This document shows positions 28,762 through 40,640 of a DNA stretch of 64,000 nucleotides, in pieces. The stretch is from DATFVA01 sp963774455 (GTDB lineage Bacteria; Bacteroidota; Ignavibacteria; Ignavibacteriales; Ignavibacteriaceae). The position numbers and the translations under genes were made by a program. Below the pieces are notes generated by a model, which was given only the letters and a program-made list of their open reading frames with translations, did not search any database and was not told the DNA's origin. The stretch spans positions 992,001-1,056,000 of the forward strand of contig CAVZFD010000005.1 in assembly GCA_963774455.1 (NCBI GenBank), in the 5' to 3' direction. Positions within the stretch are counted from its first letter, which is position 1; each line of letters starts with the position of its first letter.

Positions 28762-29673
28762 ATGAGAACAATAAACGCATACCAGAGAGCAGCTAAAGAA
28801 AAACTTGAAGAGGAAAAGAAGTCCCCCGGTAAGAGACCCGAATGGCTGAAAGTAAAACTCCCGACAGGGGAGAATTATACTAATGTAAGAACGCTGATGA
28901 GGAAGCAGCACCTTCATACAGTATGCGAGGAGGCCCGCTGTCCCAATATGGCTGAGTGCTGGAATAATAAGAGTGCAACCTTTATGATACTGGGGGATAC
29001 CTGTACCAGGAGCTGCGGATTCTGTAATATAAAAGTCGGTATGCCCAATGAACTCGATTTGAATGAACCCAGGAGAGTCGTTGACTCCGTTAAAGAACTC
29101 GGTTTAAGGCACGTTGTTATAACCTCAGTTAACAGGGATGAGCTGAAAGACGGGGGAGCCTCAATCTTTAAAGAATGCGTAAGGTTAATAAATGAAGAAA
29201 TGTACGATACCACAGTTGAGATCCTGATTCCAGATTTCCGCGGTGTTGTTGATGCATTCGAAGTTATTATGCAGCACCCGCCGGATATTTTAAACCACAA
29301 CCTTGAGACTGTCCCACGGCTCTATTCTGTTGTAAGACCGCAAGCGAAGTTTGAAAGAAGTCTTAACCTTATAAAATGGTTTAAGGAAAAAGGTTTAAAG
29401 ACCAAGAGCGGTATCATGGTCGGGATAGGAGAGAAGCCGGAAGAGGTTCTTGATCTGATGAAAGATCTTGTTGCACACGGATGCGACATTCTTACCATCG
29501 GACAGTATCTGCAGCCGACAAAGAATCATTTGCCGGTAGACAGGTTTGTTACTCCTGATGAGTTCAATATGTATAAAGCAAAAGGTCTTAAGACGGGTTT
29601 TAAGATTGTTGAATCTTCTCCCCTAGTAAGAAGCTCATACCATGCTGATAAGCATGCCCGCGCTCTCTTTTAA
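28762..29673 (+). CDS. lipA: Lipoyl synthase
   Basis: Radical-SAM enzyme that inserts two sulfurs into octanoyl-E2. The auxiliary cluster cysteines are CEEARCPNMAEC (55, 60, 66), and the radical-SAM cluster is CTRSCGFC (81, 85, 88). PLVRSSYHAD near the C-terminus holds the conserved serine that ligates the auxiliary cluster. The 303-residue length is normal. It lies 15 bp after E2 and ends the lipoate/2-oxo acid dehydrogenase cluster. Iron-sulfur supply from the isc genes near 47 kb would be needed for its activity. Confidence 0.97.
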   Translation: MRTINAYQRAAKEKLEEEKKSPGKRPEWLKVKLPTGENYTNVRTLMRKQHLHTVCEEARCPNMAECWNNKSATFMILGDTCTRSCGFCNIKVGMPNELDLNEPRRVVDSVKELGLRHVVITSVNRDELKDGGASIFKECVRLINEEMYDTTVEILIPDFRGVVDAFEVIMQHPPDILNHNLETVPRLYSVVRPQAKFERSLNLIKWFKEKGLKTKSGIMVGIGEKPEEVLDLMKDLVAHGCDILTIGQYLQPTKNHLPVDRFVTPDEFNMYKAKGLKTGFKIVESSPLVRSSYHADKHARALF

Positions 29674-29915
29674 GATTAATTGTTTATTCACTGGATGAAA
29701 GCAGCTGTTTGAGTCTCTGTTTATTAAGGTTTTCGTCATTTGAGGTGTGTAAAAATTATTCCTTCCGTTTTCCTGCCATTTAACAATAAATTAATATAAG
29801 AACTTAATTTTGTATTTGTTCCTAACCTGAAACTCCTTATTTTTGGCTCGTAATTTTGAAATACATAGATCCGCAAGATTCTTCTTGTATTATTTCCTTA
29901 TTTAAATTTTTGTAG

Positions 29916-32031
29916 ATGAAATATAAATTACTGCTTGTTTCCACAATCCTGCTTTTCTGTGCCTTTAAATATGACGGGGGAGATGATAAAAAGGTTAAAA
30001 AAATATTAGACGATGACGACCACATTATACTAGATGTCGGCAATATCGGTTTAACAGTTACAAATTTCGGTACGTATGGAAATGGTTTTCACTACTGGCC
30101 TGATCAGCCATCCTGTGAATATCCCTTGGGCAGCGGTATAGAACATATATTCGACGGCGGTTTCTGGGTCGGCGGTTATACCAAATGATTCATCCGGGAA
30201 TGCAAACGAGCAGGGACCCTATGTAACTACCGGCGCTGTCGATGCATCTTCTGTCTCTGCCAGGGGAGGAGGATTTGAATTTACCAATTTCCCGACAGCA
30301 TGATGCTGGAGAGATCTTCTTTATCGAATTCTCGTTTCTACTATCCCGATGCCGTTTCACACCAGGATTTTGTCTGGATTATGTGGATACGAATAGTTGT
30401 TCTCAATGGTGAACCCATCGAAAATCATGACCCTTGGGATTAAGTAGTACACGAGGAAAGTTATGTCTGGAATTTTCCCTTTGCTGAATTTCTTTGTAAT
30501 CCTTAACTATACAGTTAAAAATGTAACCAATAAATATATCGACAGTGTTTATGTCGGTTTATGGACTGATGCTGTTGTCAGAAATACAAAAATTACCGGC
30601 CTCCGTGCGGTGCGAGCATTTTATAATAAAGGCGGTGACGGTTACAGCGATTCACTGAAGATTGCCTATGAATTCGACGCAACAGGGGATGTTGGATTAT
30701 ACAGACAGTTATGTCGGAATACAGCATCTTGGTTCGACACCCGCACTTCCTAAAAAAATTCTGACGGGCAGTGATTCGTTATCTTCTGTTAATTTTGTCA
30801 GCTGGCAGTTCAGAAACACAGTGATCCTAATTTCTTTTCACCCATCGATGATATCCAGCGATACAGAAAAATGCAGGGCTACTTTGGCGGTAATAACAGA
30901 TTTGGGAGCGGGTTAAATCCTTCTTCGGATCTGAAGATCCCCTCTAACCGATCAGTTTTATTACTTAAGGTCCTTTAAATACATTGCACCCGGAGATTCA
31001 CTTAATGTGGTGTTTGCAATTGTTTGTGCAAAAAAGTACGGAAATGATCCTGCTGCTTATGATACCGAAGAACAGAAAACTAATCTGTATTCAAATGCAG
31101 ATTGGGCGTTAAGAGCATACTTTGGAGAAGACGAAACCGTAATGGAGTTCTGGATCTGGGAGAAGATATAGATGGCGAACGGAAAAATAACCCGATATGT
31201 TCTCCCGTCTCCGCCGGTTTTACCTACATGTTAAAGTTGTTCCCGGAAATCAGAAGGTCACGATTTACTGGGATAAAAGATCTGCAAGCTCTGTTGATCC
31301 GATCTCCGCCAAAAAAGATTTTGAAGGTTACCGTATTTACAGGACGGAGTCAGGATTTGATTTCGCAGGGAAGCAGGACATTTTTCAATCTTGGTTTTGC
31401 TTGCAGAATTTGATAGCTACAGGAGATTCGTATAGTTATAATACAGGTTTTTCTGCAGTTGAACTTCGATCAGCCCGTTACTTTTCCGAATGATCCAACG
31501 CAGTATTATTATAAATTCAAATTGAATCATCTGTTAAACGGCTGGCAGTACTTATTTGCTGTAACAGCTTTTGATAAAGGTGATCCTTCAAATAATCTGG
31601 AAAGCCTGGAATCAAGTTCTCTTTCTACGCTTAACAGGATAATACCGGGTACGCCACCTTCGGAGGAGCCGTCGGTAGAAATCGGTGTTTATCCAAATCC
31701 CTACTATTCAAATGCTGTATGGGACGGAAACTCAGAACGTCTCAGAAAGATTTATTTCTATAACCTTCCGGCAGAATGTGAAATAACAATTTACACTCTA
31801 TCAGGTGATGTTGTTAAAAGGATTACTCATAATGAGCAGAGCAACGGCTCGGATTTGAGATGGTTTGAGAATTTCTCCAGCGGAGGAAATCAGAAAATGT
31901 CCGGAGGAGAGCATGCCTGGGATCTGATAACAGACAACGACCAGGCAATAGCGACAGGTATGTATTTGTTTACCGTAAAAAATAACCGAAACGGTGATAT
32001 TAAAACCGGCAAATTTTTAGTTGTTAAATAA
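29916..32031 (+). pseudogene. Secreted T9SS-cargo-like protein, multiply frameshifted
   Basis: One gene of roughly 700 codons read in pieces. It starts MKYKLLLVSTILLF (signal peptide) and continues with IGLTVTNFGTYGNGF and EHIFDGGFWVGG. Protein-like segments in other frames follow: NDSSGNANEQGPYV near 30186, RFYYPDAVSHQDFVW near 30340, LNYTVKNVTNKYIDSVYVGLWTD near 30500, and VPGNQKVTIYWDKRSA near 31250. The last frame (from about 31460) ends in a sorting-domain-like region, VEIGVYPNPY to GKFLVVK. At least seven indels are needed; the first is fixed by removing one A from the AAA at about 30183. Function is unknown; it looks like a cell-surface or secreted protein. Confidence 0.7.
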
Positions 32032-32051
32032 TTATTAAAGGAGAGCGTACT

Positions 32052-34151
32052 ATGAAAAAAAGTTTACTGTTAGCATTGTTTTTTCTTTGCAGCGGTTTGA
32101 TTTTCGCACAGCAGTATCCACTGGTAACAATCCAGGATATTCAGTTTGTAGCAGATACGACGATTGATCCGCCTTCACCATTAACCGGGGATACAGTTGA
32201 GGTCAGAGGAACTGTTATGGTCTCCCCTCTGGTTAATCCAAGCACCGATAGGCGTCCTATTATTGCAGCCGGTGCCCGCTGGGTGACCTATATTGAAGAT
32301 AAGGATGGTCACGTTTGGGGTGGATTGAATTTACTTCAGCAAGATACCACGGAAACAGGTCAGCAGACTTTCTTTGATATAATCGATACTGCCCAGATTG
32401 TAAAATTTACGGGTGTTGTCACGGAATATTATACTTCAACGGAACTGATACAGCTTGTTACACCGACTACTCCAATAAGTATCGATAGTACGATGTCAAA
32501 GAGGCCGGATCCGATTGAGCTGCAGGTTTCAGATTTTGAGAATAACGGCCAGTACAATTTTGCTTCAGAGAAGTACGAAAATATGTACGTGATAATCAGG
32601 AATGTGATCACGAGTGATAGAAATGCATCTTCAGGTGTTTTTAACTTCCACGATGCAGACGGCAATACTATGCATATGTACGATCAATCCGGTTATTTTA
32701 CTCTTCGGGCTCATAGACTTACAGGTTTAACCAACTATGATCCGCCCCAGGATGGTTCTATATTAACTTACATCCGCGGCATTATAAATACCAGGTCTGA
32801 CGGCTATTATATAGTTCCGGTATATCCCGGTGATATAGGTCCAATTCAGCAGTCGCCTCCATCAATCACCACTATACGCAGAAATACAAACGAAATCGCT
32901 CCGAACCAGGCGGTTGAAATTTCGGCGAAGATAAAAGACCTTGACGGAACGGTTCAGGCAAGCAGACTTTATTATAGGATTGACGGCGGACAGCGTATGA
33001 TGCTTCCGATGACATTCAACAGTTCAGATACTACATATAAAGCAACTATACCAGGAGTTAACAGTGACTCTTCAGTCGTAGATTTTTATCTCTGGTCGCA
33101 GGATAATGACGGTCTGGTAAGTATAAATCCTGTTGACACTTTACACGACGATTACTTCTACCTGGTTCTGAACAGACCTGTAGGAATAAGGGACGTGCAG
33201 TACAGTCCTTTCGGCGGAGGTTACAGCGGATATACGAATTACAATGTAACTCTCCAGGGAGTTGTTACCTCTGATACTTCCGATATCAAAGGATACGGAA
33301 CAACCTCATTCTTAAGAAGCTATATACAGGACGGAAGCGGTCCATGGAGCGGAATCGAATTCAGTTTCGGCGGCTCTCTCGGTACAGAGCTTCTGAACCT
33401 GAAACGCGGCGATCTTGTTACTCTTACCGGGACGATCCAGGAATCATTCGGCGTTACCGTTATGAATAATGTTACAGCTTACAATGTAGTTTCATCCAAC
33501 AACCCGCTGCCTGATCCCCAGGTTATTACTACCGGAGAGATGGGTCTTCTCGGTGACGGGGAAGTTGAAAAAGAGAAATGGGAGAGCGTTTTTGTTGAAT
33601 ATGATAATGTGGATATCACAAATATTAATGCCGACGGCGGAAGCAATTTCGGAGAAATTCTTGTAAGTGACGGTACAGGTGATACCCGCGTAGAACTAGA
33701 GGATGGAAGCAATTCATATCATAATGGTTCAGGTGAACCCGGCACTATTGAAGTTCAGCTTGGTGCACATTTTCAGAAGCTGAAAGGAATTATGTATTAC
33801 TCATACAGCAACTACAAACTTGTTCCGAGAAAAGATGACGATTTTGTCGGGTATACAACTGCAGTAAAACAGGAGAATACATCACCAAAGACATACGGCA
33901 TCGAACAGAATTATCCTAATCCGTTCAATCCGTCAACTAAAATTGTCTATTCAATACCTCGTATAAGCAACGTTACTTTAAAGGTATTCAATATCCTTGG
34001 GCAGCAGGTTAAAACTCTGGTAAATCAAACCCAAAGCCAGGGTACTTACACCGTGACGTTTAATGCATCTTCATTACCTTCAGGTATATATTTCTACAGC
34101 ATAGAAGCCGGAGATTATACACAGGTTAAGAAAATGATTCTTTTGAAGTAA
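32052..34151 (+). CDS. Secreted beta-rich T9SS cargo protein with OB-fold-like regions, function unknown
   Basis: An intact 699-residue protein with a signal peptide (about 1-20, ending IFAQ) and an AAAGGAGAG ribosome binding site. Two OB-fold-like segments are suggested (about 40-240 and 370-590: VEVRGTVMVSPL, NYNVTLQGVVTSD), separated by a region with DLDGTVQASRLYYRIDGG. The C-terminal 80 residues are a type A T9SS sorting domain: NYPNPFNPSTKI, VFNILGQQVKTL, and a final Lys. It should pass the outer membrane and be released or anchored. No catalytic motif is recognised. Its N-terminal style resembles the PLD-like protein at 40.6 kb. Confidence 0.8.
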   Translation: MKKSLLLALFFLCSGLIFAQQYPLVTIQDIQFVADTTIDPPSPLTGDTVEVRGTVMVSPLVNPSTDRRPIIAAGARWVTYIEDKDGHVWGGLNLLQQDTTETGQQTFFDIIDTAQIVKFTGVVTEYYTSTELIQLVTPTTPISIDSTMSKRPDPIELQVSDFENNGQYNFASEKYENMYVIIRNVITSDRNASSGVFNFHDADGNTMHMYDQSGYFTLRAHRLTGLTNYDPPQDGSILTYIRGIINTRSDGYYIVPVYPGDIGPIQQSPPSITTIRRNTNEIAPNQAVEISAKIKDLDGTVQASRLYYRIDGGQRMMLPMTFNSSDTTYKATIPGVNSDSSVVDFYLWSQDNDGLVSINPVDTLHDDYFYLVLNRPVGIRDVQYSPFGGGYSGYTNYNVTLQGVVTSDTSDIKGYGTTSFLRSYIQDGSGPWSGIEFSFGGSLGTELLNLKRGDLVTLTGTIQESFGVTVMNNVTAYNVVSSNNPLPDPQVITTGEMGLLGDGEVEKEKWESVFVEYDNVDITNINADGGSNFGEILVSDGTGDTRVELEDGSNSYHNGSGEPGTIEVQLGAHFQKLKGIMYYSYSNYKLVPRKDDDFVGYTTAVKQENTSPKTYGIEQNYPNPFNPSTKIVYSIPRISNVTLKVFNILGQQVKTLVNQTQSQGTYTVTFNASSLPSGIYFYSIEAGDYTQVKKMILLK

Positions 34152-34163
34152 AAAAGATACCCG

Positions 34164-34196
34164 GGACTGATTCACTGTAGAGTGAATCAGTCCTTT
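34164..34196 (+). terminator. Strong hairpin terminator
   Basis: A perfect 13-bp stem (GGACTGATTCACT at 34164-34176 with AGTGAATCAGTCC at 34181-34193), loop GTAG, then TTTAATT, starting 12 bp after the stop codon. The short T run makes it slightly less than textbook. Confidence 0.8.
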
Positions 34197-34237
34197 AATT
34201 ATAGAGGAACTGATTTTAATATTTGTTACTGACTTTA

Positions 34238-35766
34238 ATGAAAAAACTCTCTGTCTTTATCCTTGTATTAGTTATCATATCAGGTCTTTATTCCTGTTAT
34301 GATAACCCGGCAGATAATCCGGCCGCTAATAAACCGCCTGAAACAGGGTTATCGCTGATTCCTGATTCTACAATAACTCCGCAGCCCACAAAGCTTACAG
34401 TTTCATGGGGGGGGATGATCCCGACGGAAATGTAGTAGGATTTTACTTTACGTGGGACGGAACCAACTGGTCATTCACAGCTTCAAATGATAGTTCATTT
34501 GCCCTTCAGATAGGTGCTGCCGATACAACATACCTTTTCCAGGTTTCAGCAGTTGATAACGGGGGAAACGGAACCTATGATAACGATATTAAACAAAATG
34601 GAATCGACTTTGGTCCGGAGCCATTCATAGATGCAAACAACAACGGCATTTATGATCCGGGTGAAAAATTTTATGATATAGGACTCATTGACCCCACACC
34701 AGCCGAACTGAATTTTCCCTTAAGGAACACAGCTCCGACAATCAGCTGGAACTCTCTAAGCACTCTACCTGACACCTCTTTCCCTGTGATGTCTTTCGGA
34801 TGGAACGCTGGAGATCTTGATGGTGATAATACGATCCAAAAAATTAATATTGTGTTAAATGACCCTTCGGATTCGGCGAATATCGTTTCTTTGTATGGTA
34901 ATATTCGGAATATAACGATAAGGACGAACGATTTTCAGTCCGGTAATCCAGGTATGGATATCTTAATAGAGGGACAGGAGAATAATATCTTCCCGCAAAA
35001 GCTGTACGGTTTAAAATATAACGACATTAATAGAATATATGTTGAAGCGGTAGACATTTCCGGAGCTAGTTCAGGACTTATTTCACTTCCGGACTCAGGT
35101 AAAACCTGGTACGTAAAAAAACCAAAGGGCAGCCTGCTTATTGTTGATGACTACGCGCTTCCGGATAACGCTCCCCAGTTCTATGCTTCGATGATGGATA
35201 GTCTTGGACTTGCCGGAAACTATGATGTTCTTGATCTTATTCAAAACCCGCTTCCTTACCGGAACGTAACGTTTATGCAGACAATGAGGTTATTCAAATA
35301 TGCGTATTGGTATGCCGATAATAACCCGTCGCTCGATCTTATGGCTGCAACAACTCAGAAATTTTTAGATGCCGGCGGTAAAATAGCTTTCAGCATGCAG
35401 TTCCTTCAGAATATTGATCTTGCAGTAGTCAGCAGTTTTTTACCCATTAATACAGACACGCTTTATTCAGTCAATTCGATACTGGCAGGAACACAGCTTT
35501 CAACGGACTTAACCGATCCCTCTTATCCCAGCCTGACCACAACGGCGGCACTTTACCGTATTAAATCATTTTCATTGAGTTCATTCGGCTCTGTGCCTTT
35601 ATATTATTTTCCGAATAATGAACTACCTGGATTTATCGGATTCTTTAACAATCCTAAAAGCTTGTTTTTTATAGGACTCCCGCTTCACAAATGCAACGGC
35701 GGATCGGGAAATGTGAAAGAATTACTCCACAAAGTTTTGATTGAAGATTTCGGAGTTACGCCATGA
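34238..35766 (+). pseudogene. Outer-membrane lipoprotein with fibronectin-like region, frameshifted at a G8 tract
   Basis: A lipoprotein of about 510 codons: MKKLSVFILVLVIISGLYSC gives the signal and lipobox. The first frame reaches KLTVSWGG at 34406-34414 and then stops at 34435; the +1-shifted frame continues as DDPDGNVVGFYFTWDGTNW to the end. The join falls in a run of eight G (34407-34414), and nine G would restore SWGGDDPDG. After the Fn3-like domain comes a region with IDANNNGIYDPGEKFYD (calcium-loop-like) and then SLLIVDDYALPDN, resembling a glutamine-amidotransferase-like fold. Function is unknown. It overlaps the next gene by 4 bp. Confidence 0.75.
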
Positions 35767-38574
35767 GCAGAATAATAGCAGTCATATTTCTTAGTCTTGC
35801 TGTGACAGCAGCTGCAGCGGCTCAATCGGGTACCCTGATAGGAAACGTTCACGATTCTGGGACGGGTGAAGCACTGCCCGGAGTGAATGTAATATTAAAA
35901 GGTACTTATTACGGTGCAGCGACAGACATAAACGGGAAATTTAAAATCAGTGGAATTTCACCGGGGAGTTACAATGTTGACATATCCCTGATAGGTTATA
36001 AAACAGTTCAGTTCACCAACATAGTGATTTTAGCAGGCAAGACAAAGGAACTTGATGTTAAGCTGGAGGAAACAGTTTTACGCTCGGTCAGGATGTTGTT
36101 GTGGTAGGTGAGAAACCTTTGATGGATGTTGAAGAGACACAGAGCAAAAAGGATATATCCAGAGAGGATATCGAGAATTCAATTGTTGAGAATATTACTG
36201 ATGTCGTAACTCAGCAGGCTGGTGTTGTAAAAACGGATAATACGATACATATACGAGGCGGAAGGTCTTATGAGAATGCGTTTCTGCTTGATGGTGTAAA
36301 CGTGCAGGACCCTCTGTCGGGTACAGGTTTTGGATTACAATTGAGCGCAAATGCAATTGAAGAAGTAGAGGTAATTACCGGAGGGTTTAATGCTGAATAT
36401 GGTCAGGCTACTTCAGGAGTGGTTAATGTTAAAACACGGAAGGGGGAGATAAATACAGCGGATACGTCTCTTATAAACGGGATAATCTTGGAAATAGTTC
36501 TGTATCCTCATGTATTTAATATTAATATAGGAAGCCAACCTTAGCGGACCGGAACCATTACATCTTCAATTCTTGCCGGCATTAGGTATTAAAATACCGG
36601 GTGAAGTTTCGTTCTTCGGTAGTTTCCACGCCGGGTTCAGTGACGGAATTACGCAGGGATATTATAAGTCGACTGCTAATCAACTTTATTCATCTACATT
36701 CGGAGGATCAAGGTTTGCACCTGAAGCAGAGAACAGCTGGTTCTGGCTTGGGAAAACTTTCATATAAATATTCGCCCACTTTAAAATTTGTTTACTCGTA
36801 TAATCAGTCTGTTGATATTAATCAGAATTCACAGTCTCTTGCAGACAAACCTTGAGTATGTTGAACCTAGTCCCGGTTATCAATATGAATTCCAGAATAT
36901 CCTCGACCAGGCAAATACATTTACACATAACAATGAATATCATTCCTTTTCTATGACTCATACTTTAAATGCGAAAACTTTTTATGAACTTAAACTGAAT
37001 CATTTTTATACAAACTTAAGGGCCGATGCGAACGGAAAGAACTGGTATATCTATATCTCGAACCCCAGGATATTGTTAACTTCCCGATCGAGTACTATAA
37101 TCAGAACCGGGATACAGTAGGTGTGATTCCTGGTGATGGTTTCTGGGATGTTGGCAATCCCTCTACCTGGCGTGATCACTTTTTCAGTGAGTCTTCAATT
37201 AAAGGTGATTTGACAAGTTTCTTCGATGAAAAAAATAAATTCAAAGCCGGCTTTAATTTTCAGTTCCAGGATATGCAGGTAGTTGATATATACAAACCCT
37301 GGGTAGGCAGCATTAGGATTAAATAACGATATCTATAGGGTTTTTCCTGCACAGGGAGCATTTTATGCACAGGATAATATAAATTTCAGCGGTATGATCC
37401 TGAACTTCGGAATTCGAATTGATTACTGGTTCCCGGGTAAATACGTTGATGATGCTGTAAAAAATCCTGATGTTGTTACGATTCCTGATGAAATCAGGAC
37501 GCGCTACGAGGATGATACTTTCGGATGGTTTGGAGGAAGGAGATTTAAGGCAAGACTTGAGTCCAAGACTCGGTATTTCACACCCGGTTTCCGATAATCA
37601 GACCTTATTCTTTTCGTACGGTCACTTCAGCAAATGGCCGAATCCACAGTTCGTTTATGCTAAGTTGAATCCATTGAATGCGCAATCGTCATTCCAGAAA
37701 TTCGGTAATCCCGATTTGAATCCTGAAACAACTGTTGCTTATGAACTCGGATTAAAAACCAATTTTCGAATGATGATGTCTTGACGGTTACGGCCTACTA
37801 CAAGGATATTTTCGATTATGTCACTACGCGGTCAGCAAAGATAAGTTCTGCCGGTTTGCCACCCAGAGTTTTATCACGTATGTCAATTCAGATTATGCCA
37901 GGTCGCGCGGTTTGGAAGTGGAGTATAAGAAAAGAATTGATAGATGGTTTACGGGTGAAGCTTCTGTATCCTATGCAATTGTAACAGGGAAAAGTTCATC
38001 ACCGGATGAAGGTGTACTTGTTGCTAAGAGGAGACCCTAACGAGACAATAACCGAAGATTACGCAAACTGGGACAGACCTCTGACAATCAACCTGACAAC
38101 CAATTTTTATGTTGAAAAGGATAATGCTCTATTCGGATTCGGGAACGGCATCCTTGACGATTATAATTTGTATACTCAGGTTGTTCTTTGAATCAGGTAA
38201 GAGATATACTCCGGCCGTGTTTACCGGAAGTTACACAACCGACGGACGGCCTGAATATAATACTATCCAGAATGAACGTACACGAAGATCGGAGATGACT
38301 GGTTCTGGATCGATCTGAACTTTGAGAGATATTTTGATATAAACAGTCTGAAGTTTTCTGTTTTCGTTGAAGTCAATAATCTCCTTGATACAAAAAACTC
38401 AGCAATTATAAATCCCGTTACCGGGAAAGCATATGAGTACGGCGATAATGTTCCGGTAACATGGAACGATCCGAGGTATCCTGATCTCCAGGCTCCAATC
38501 TCCCCTATCCGGTTAATCCGGCCAGATATCTTACAAGACGTAATGTGAAACTGGGAGTTAGTTTAAGGTTTTAA
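35763..38574 (+). pseudogene. TonB-dependent receptor, multiply frameshifted
   Basis: A receptor of roughly 930 codons. The intact first part has a signal peptide and a carboxypeptidase-regulatory-like domain (GNVHDSGTGEALPGVNVIL). The plug domain continues in a second frame: VVVVGEKPLMDVEETQSKKDI, NTIHIRGGRSYENAFLLDG and GGFNAEYGQATSGVVNVKTRKG. Barrel segments follow in alternating frames up to the final RNVKLGVSLRF. Several shifts fall in homopolymers: one A is missing near 36082, and one G is missing from the G5 at 36442-36446. About ten indels are needed. TAATG couples it to the next gene. Substrate unknown. Confidence 0.78.
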
Positions 38575-39557
38575 TGATGAAAAAAGTTATACTCATAATA
38601 TTTCTACTTACAGGTATTTTTGAAACCAGGGCCCAGCTTTTTCCCGTACTTGGCGGACAAAGGGCAGGAATATCAACTGCACAATTCCTTAAAATCGGGG
38701 TAGGCGGCAGAGCAAGCGCCCTGGGTGATGCATTCGTGGCAATAGCAAACGATGCTTCCGCGCTCTACTGGAACCCGGCAGGACTATCGCAATTTTCAGG
38801 ACCAACGAAGTTTTCTTCTCTCACAATAAGTGGGTTGCAGATATTAACCATGATTTTCTCGGAGCGGTTTATCATCTTGATGAAAATAATTCGTTTGGTG
38901 TCGCACTTACATCCTTATCTATGACAGATATGCCTGTTACCACTGAGTATGCACCTTTCGGTACCGGTGAATATTTCGGATTCGGTGATCTGGCTATTGC
39001 AGTTACCTATTCGCGCCGTATGACAGATCAGTTCAGCTTTGGCGGAACTATTCGTTATATTGAGGAGACCTTGGATAAACTTAAAATGCGGGGTGTGATG
39101 ATCGATCTGGGTACTTATTACTGGACAGGACTCGGATCAACACGGTTCGCTGTAACTGTTTCCAACTTCGGAAATCAGCTTAGCTCCGGACGGTGATGTT
39201 GTTCTTGTCGGAAAAAGGAAGGTCTCCGAATGGCAGTCATTTTCACCCCCTACAGTATTCCGTATCGGTTTTGCATTTGAACCTTATGAGGATGACTTCA
39301 ATAAGATTACAACTGCAATTCAGCTCAACCATCCAAATGATAATAGTGAAAATGTTTCAACCGGAATGGAGTATTCATGGAAAAGATGTTCTTCGTGAGA
39401 GGCGGATATAAACTCAATGTTGAAGAACAGAACTATACATTCGGTGCAGGATTAAAAGTTCCGATATCTATTGCGGAATTTACTTTTGATTATGCTTATT
39501 CCAACTTTTGCCAGGTTAGGATCAGCTCACAGGTTTTCAATTATACTCGGTTTATAA
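38574..39557 (+). pseudogene. PorV/PorQ-family outer-membrane protein, frameshifted
   Basis: A beta-barrel protein of about 325 codons. After a signal peptide (to about residue 20) comes FLKIGVGGRASALGDAFVAIANDASALYWNPAGLSQ, the hallmark N-terminus of PorV/PorQ proteins, which shuttle or anchor T9SS cargo at the outer membrane. Frames then change near 38815 (NKWVADINHDFLGAVYHLDENN follows), near 39183 (PDGDVVLVGKRKVSEWQSF) and at 39381-39384, where AAAA in place of AAAAA breaks SWKKMFFVRGGYK, and again near 39506. The last frame ends RFSIILGL. Its position between a TonB receptor and a secreted-protein gene suits a surface-export role. Confidence 0.8.
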
Positions 39558-39558
39558 A

Positions 39559-40640
39559 ATGAAAAGAATTTTATTGACTTTATTTGCTGTATTTGTTCTC
39601 TTACAGGGATGCGACCGGAAATTTAATGTTGACAGCTGATAGATCCGAATTCCGGACAATGCGAAATATCGGAGGCGATACTGTTTACGTTCAATTGAAT
39701 CCTGTATGGGAAGGATTTAATAACCCTCAGGATATTTATGTAGGCCGCGATCCGTTTATATACGTGGCGGACACTGATAATGACCGAGTGGTTATGATGA
39801 ATTTGCCGGACAGGTTTGGGAACAATTAGCTATTCAAAACATCCGATTTGCCTTGCACAGGATTTCAGGCTGAACTTGTTTGTTTGCGCAAATTGGATAC
39901 TCTATTTCTGGACAACTAATAACATTGAGCGCAGTGTTAAGATAGATATGATGGCTGCGGACATAATATTGCAACTGTCCCTGCTAAAATGATTTTACCG
40001 CGTCCAATTCTGATATAAATAATCCTGAAAGAGAGAATACAGGCGTAGCTATTTTTTATGATAATTCTTATTTCGTTGCCAGAACGGATCCTCACAATAA
40101 CACTTAGTTGATCCGGATAATTCTATTCTCTCTTTTGTAGTTAAAACCCAGTCCGGATGGCGGTGAGAAGTGATTCTCTTCGGGGAAGGGTAGGTAATAT
40201 TGATCCTATCGGGGCAGGTTTCTCTCTGCTTACGGCCTAAGTTCAATCATATCATTTAATAAAACGAATTACGATGTAATTACAACCCTTACCGGTAACA
40301 CAAATTTTAAGGTTCAGGGCTGCAATTTGTGGACTCCAGGGATTACACCGGCTATAAAAACTAAATTTCGCCGCAGAAGTTCTGAATTAATGTACGCCAA
40401 ACAGGTTTGAACAACCGGAAGGAGTAACACTGGATGATGCACAAAATATTATCGTAGCTGACATGGGTAAAGACAGTGTCTACAGGTTTAATCCCTTTGG
40501 CGACCTTCTTCAGGCATTCGGCGGAAGTGAAATTTTTGATAAACCTTCACGGCATAGCCTTCTTCAATAAAACATTATACATAGCAGATTCGGGGAATAA
40601 CAGGATATTAAGATTCATATTATCAACGGACATACAATGA
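39559..40640 (+). pseudogene. NHL-repeat/six-bladed beta-propeller lipoprotein, multiply frameshifted
   Basis: A lipoprotein with signal MKRILLTLFAVFVLLQGC and about 360 codons when pieced together. Propeller blades are visible: NPQDIYVGRDPFIYVADTDNDRVVMMNL (39720-39820), and near the end GVTLDDAQNIIVADMGKDSVYRFN and LYIADSGNNRILRF. These NHL-type repeats usually form a binding propeller. Six or more frame changes occur between 39630 and 40560. The final frame ends at TGA 40638-40640, overlapping the next ATG at 40637. Function is unknown; it presumably works with the neighbouring outer-membrane proteins. Confidence 0.7.
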
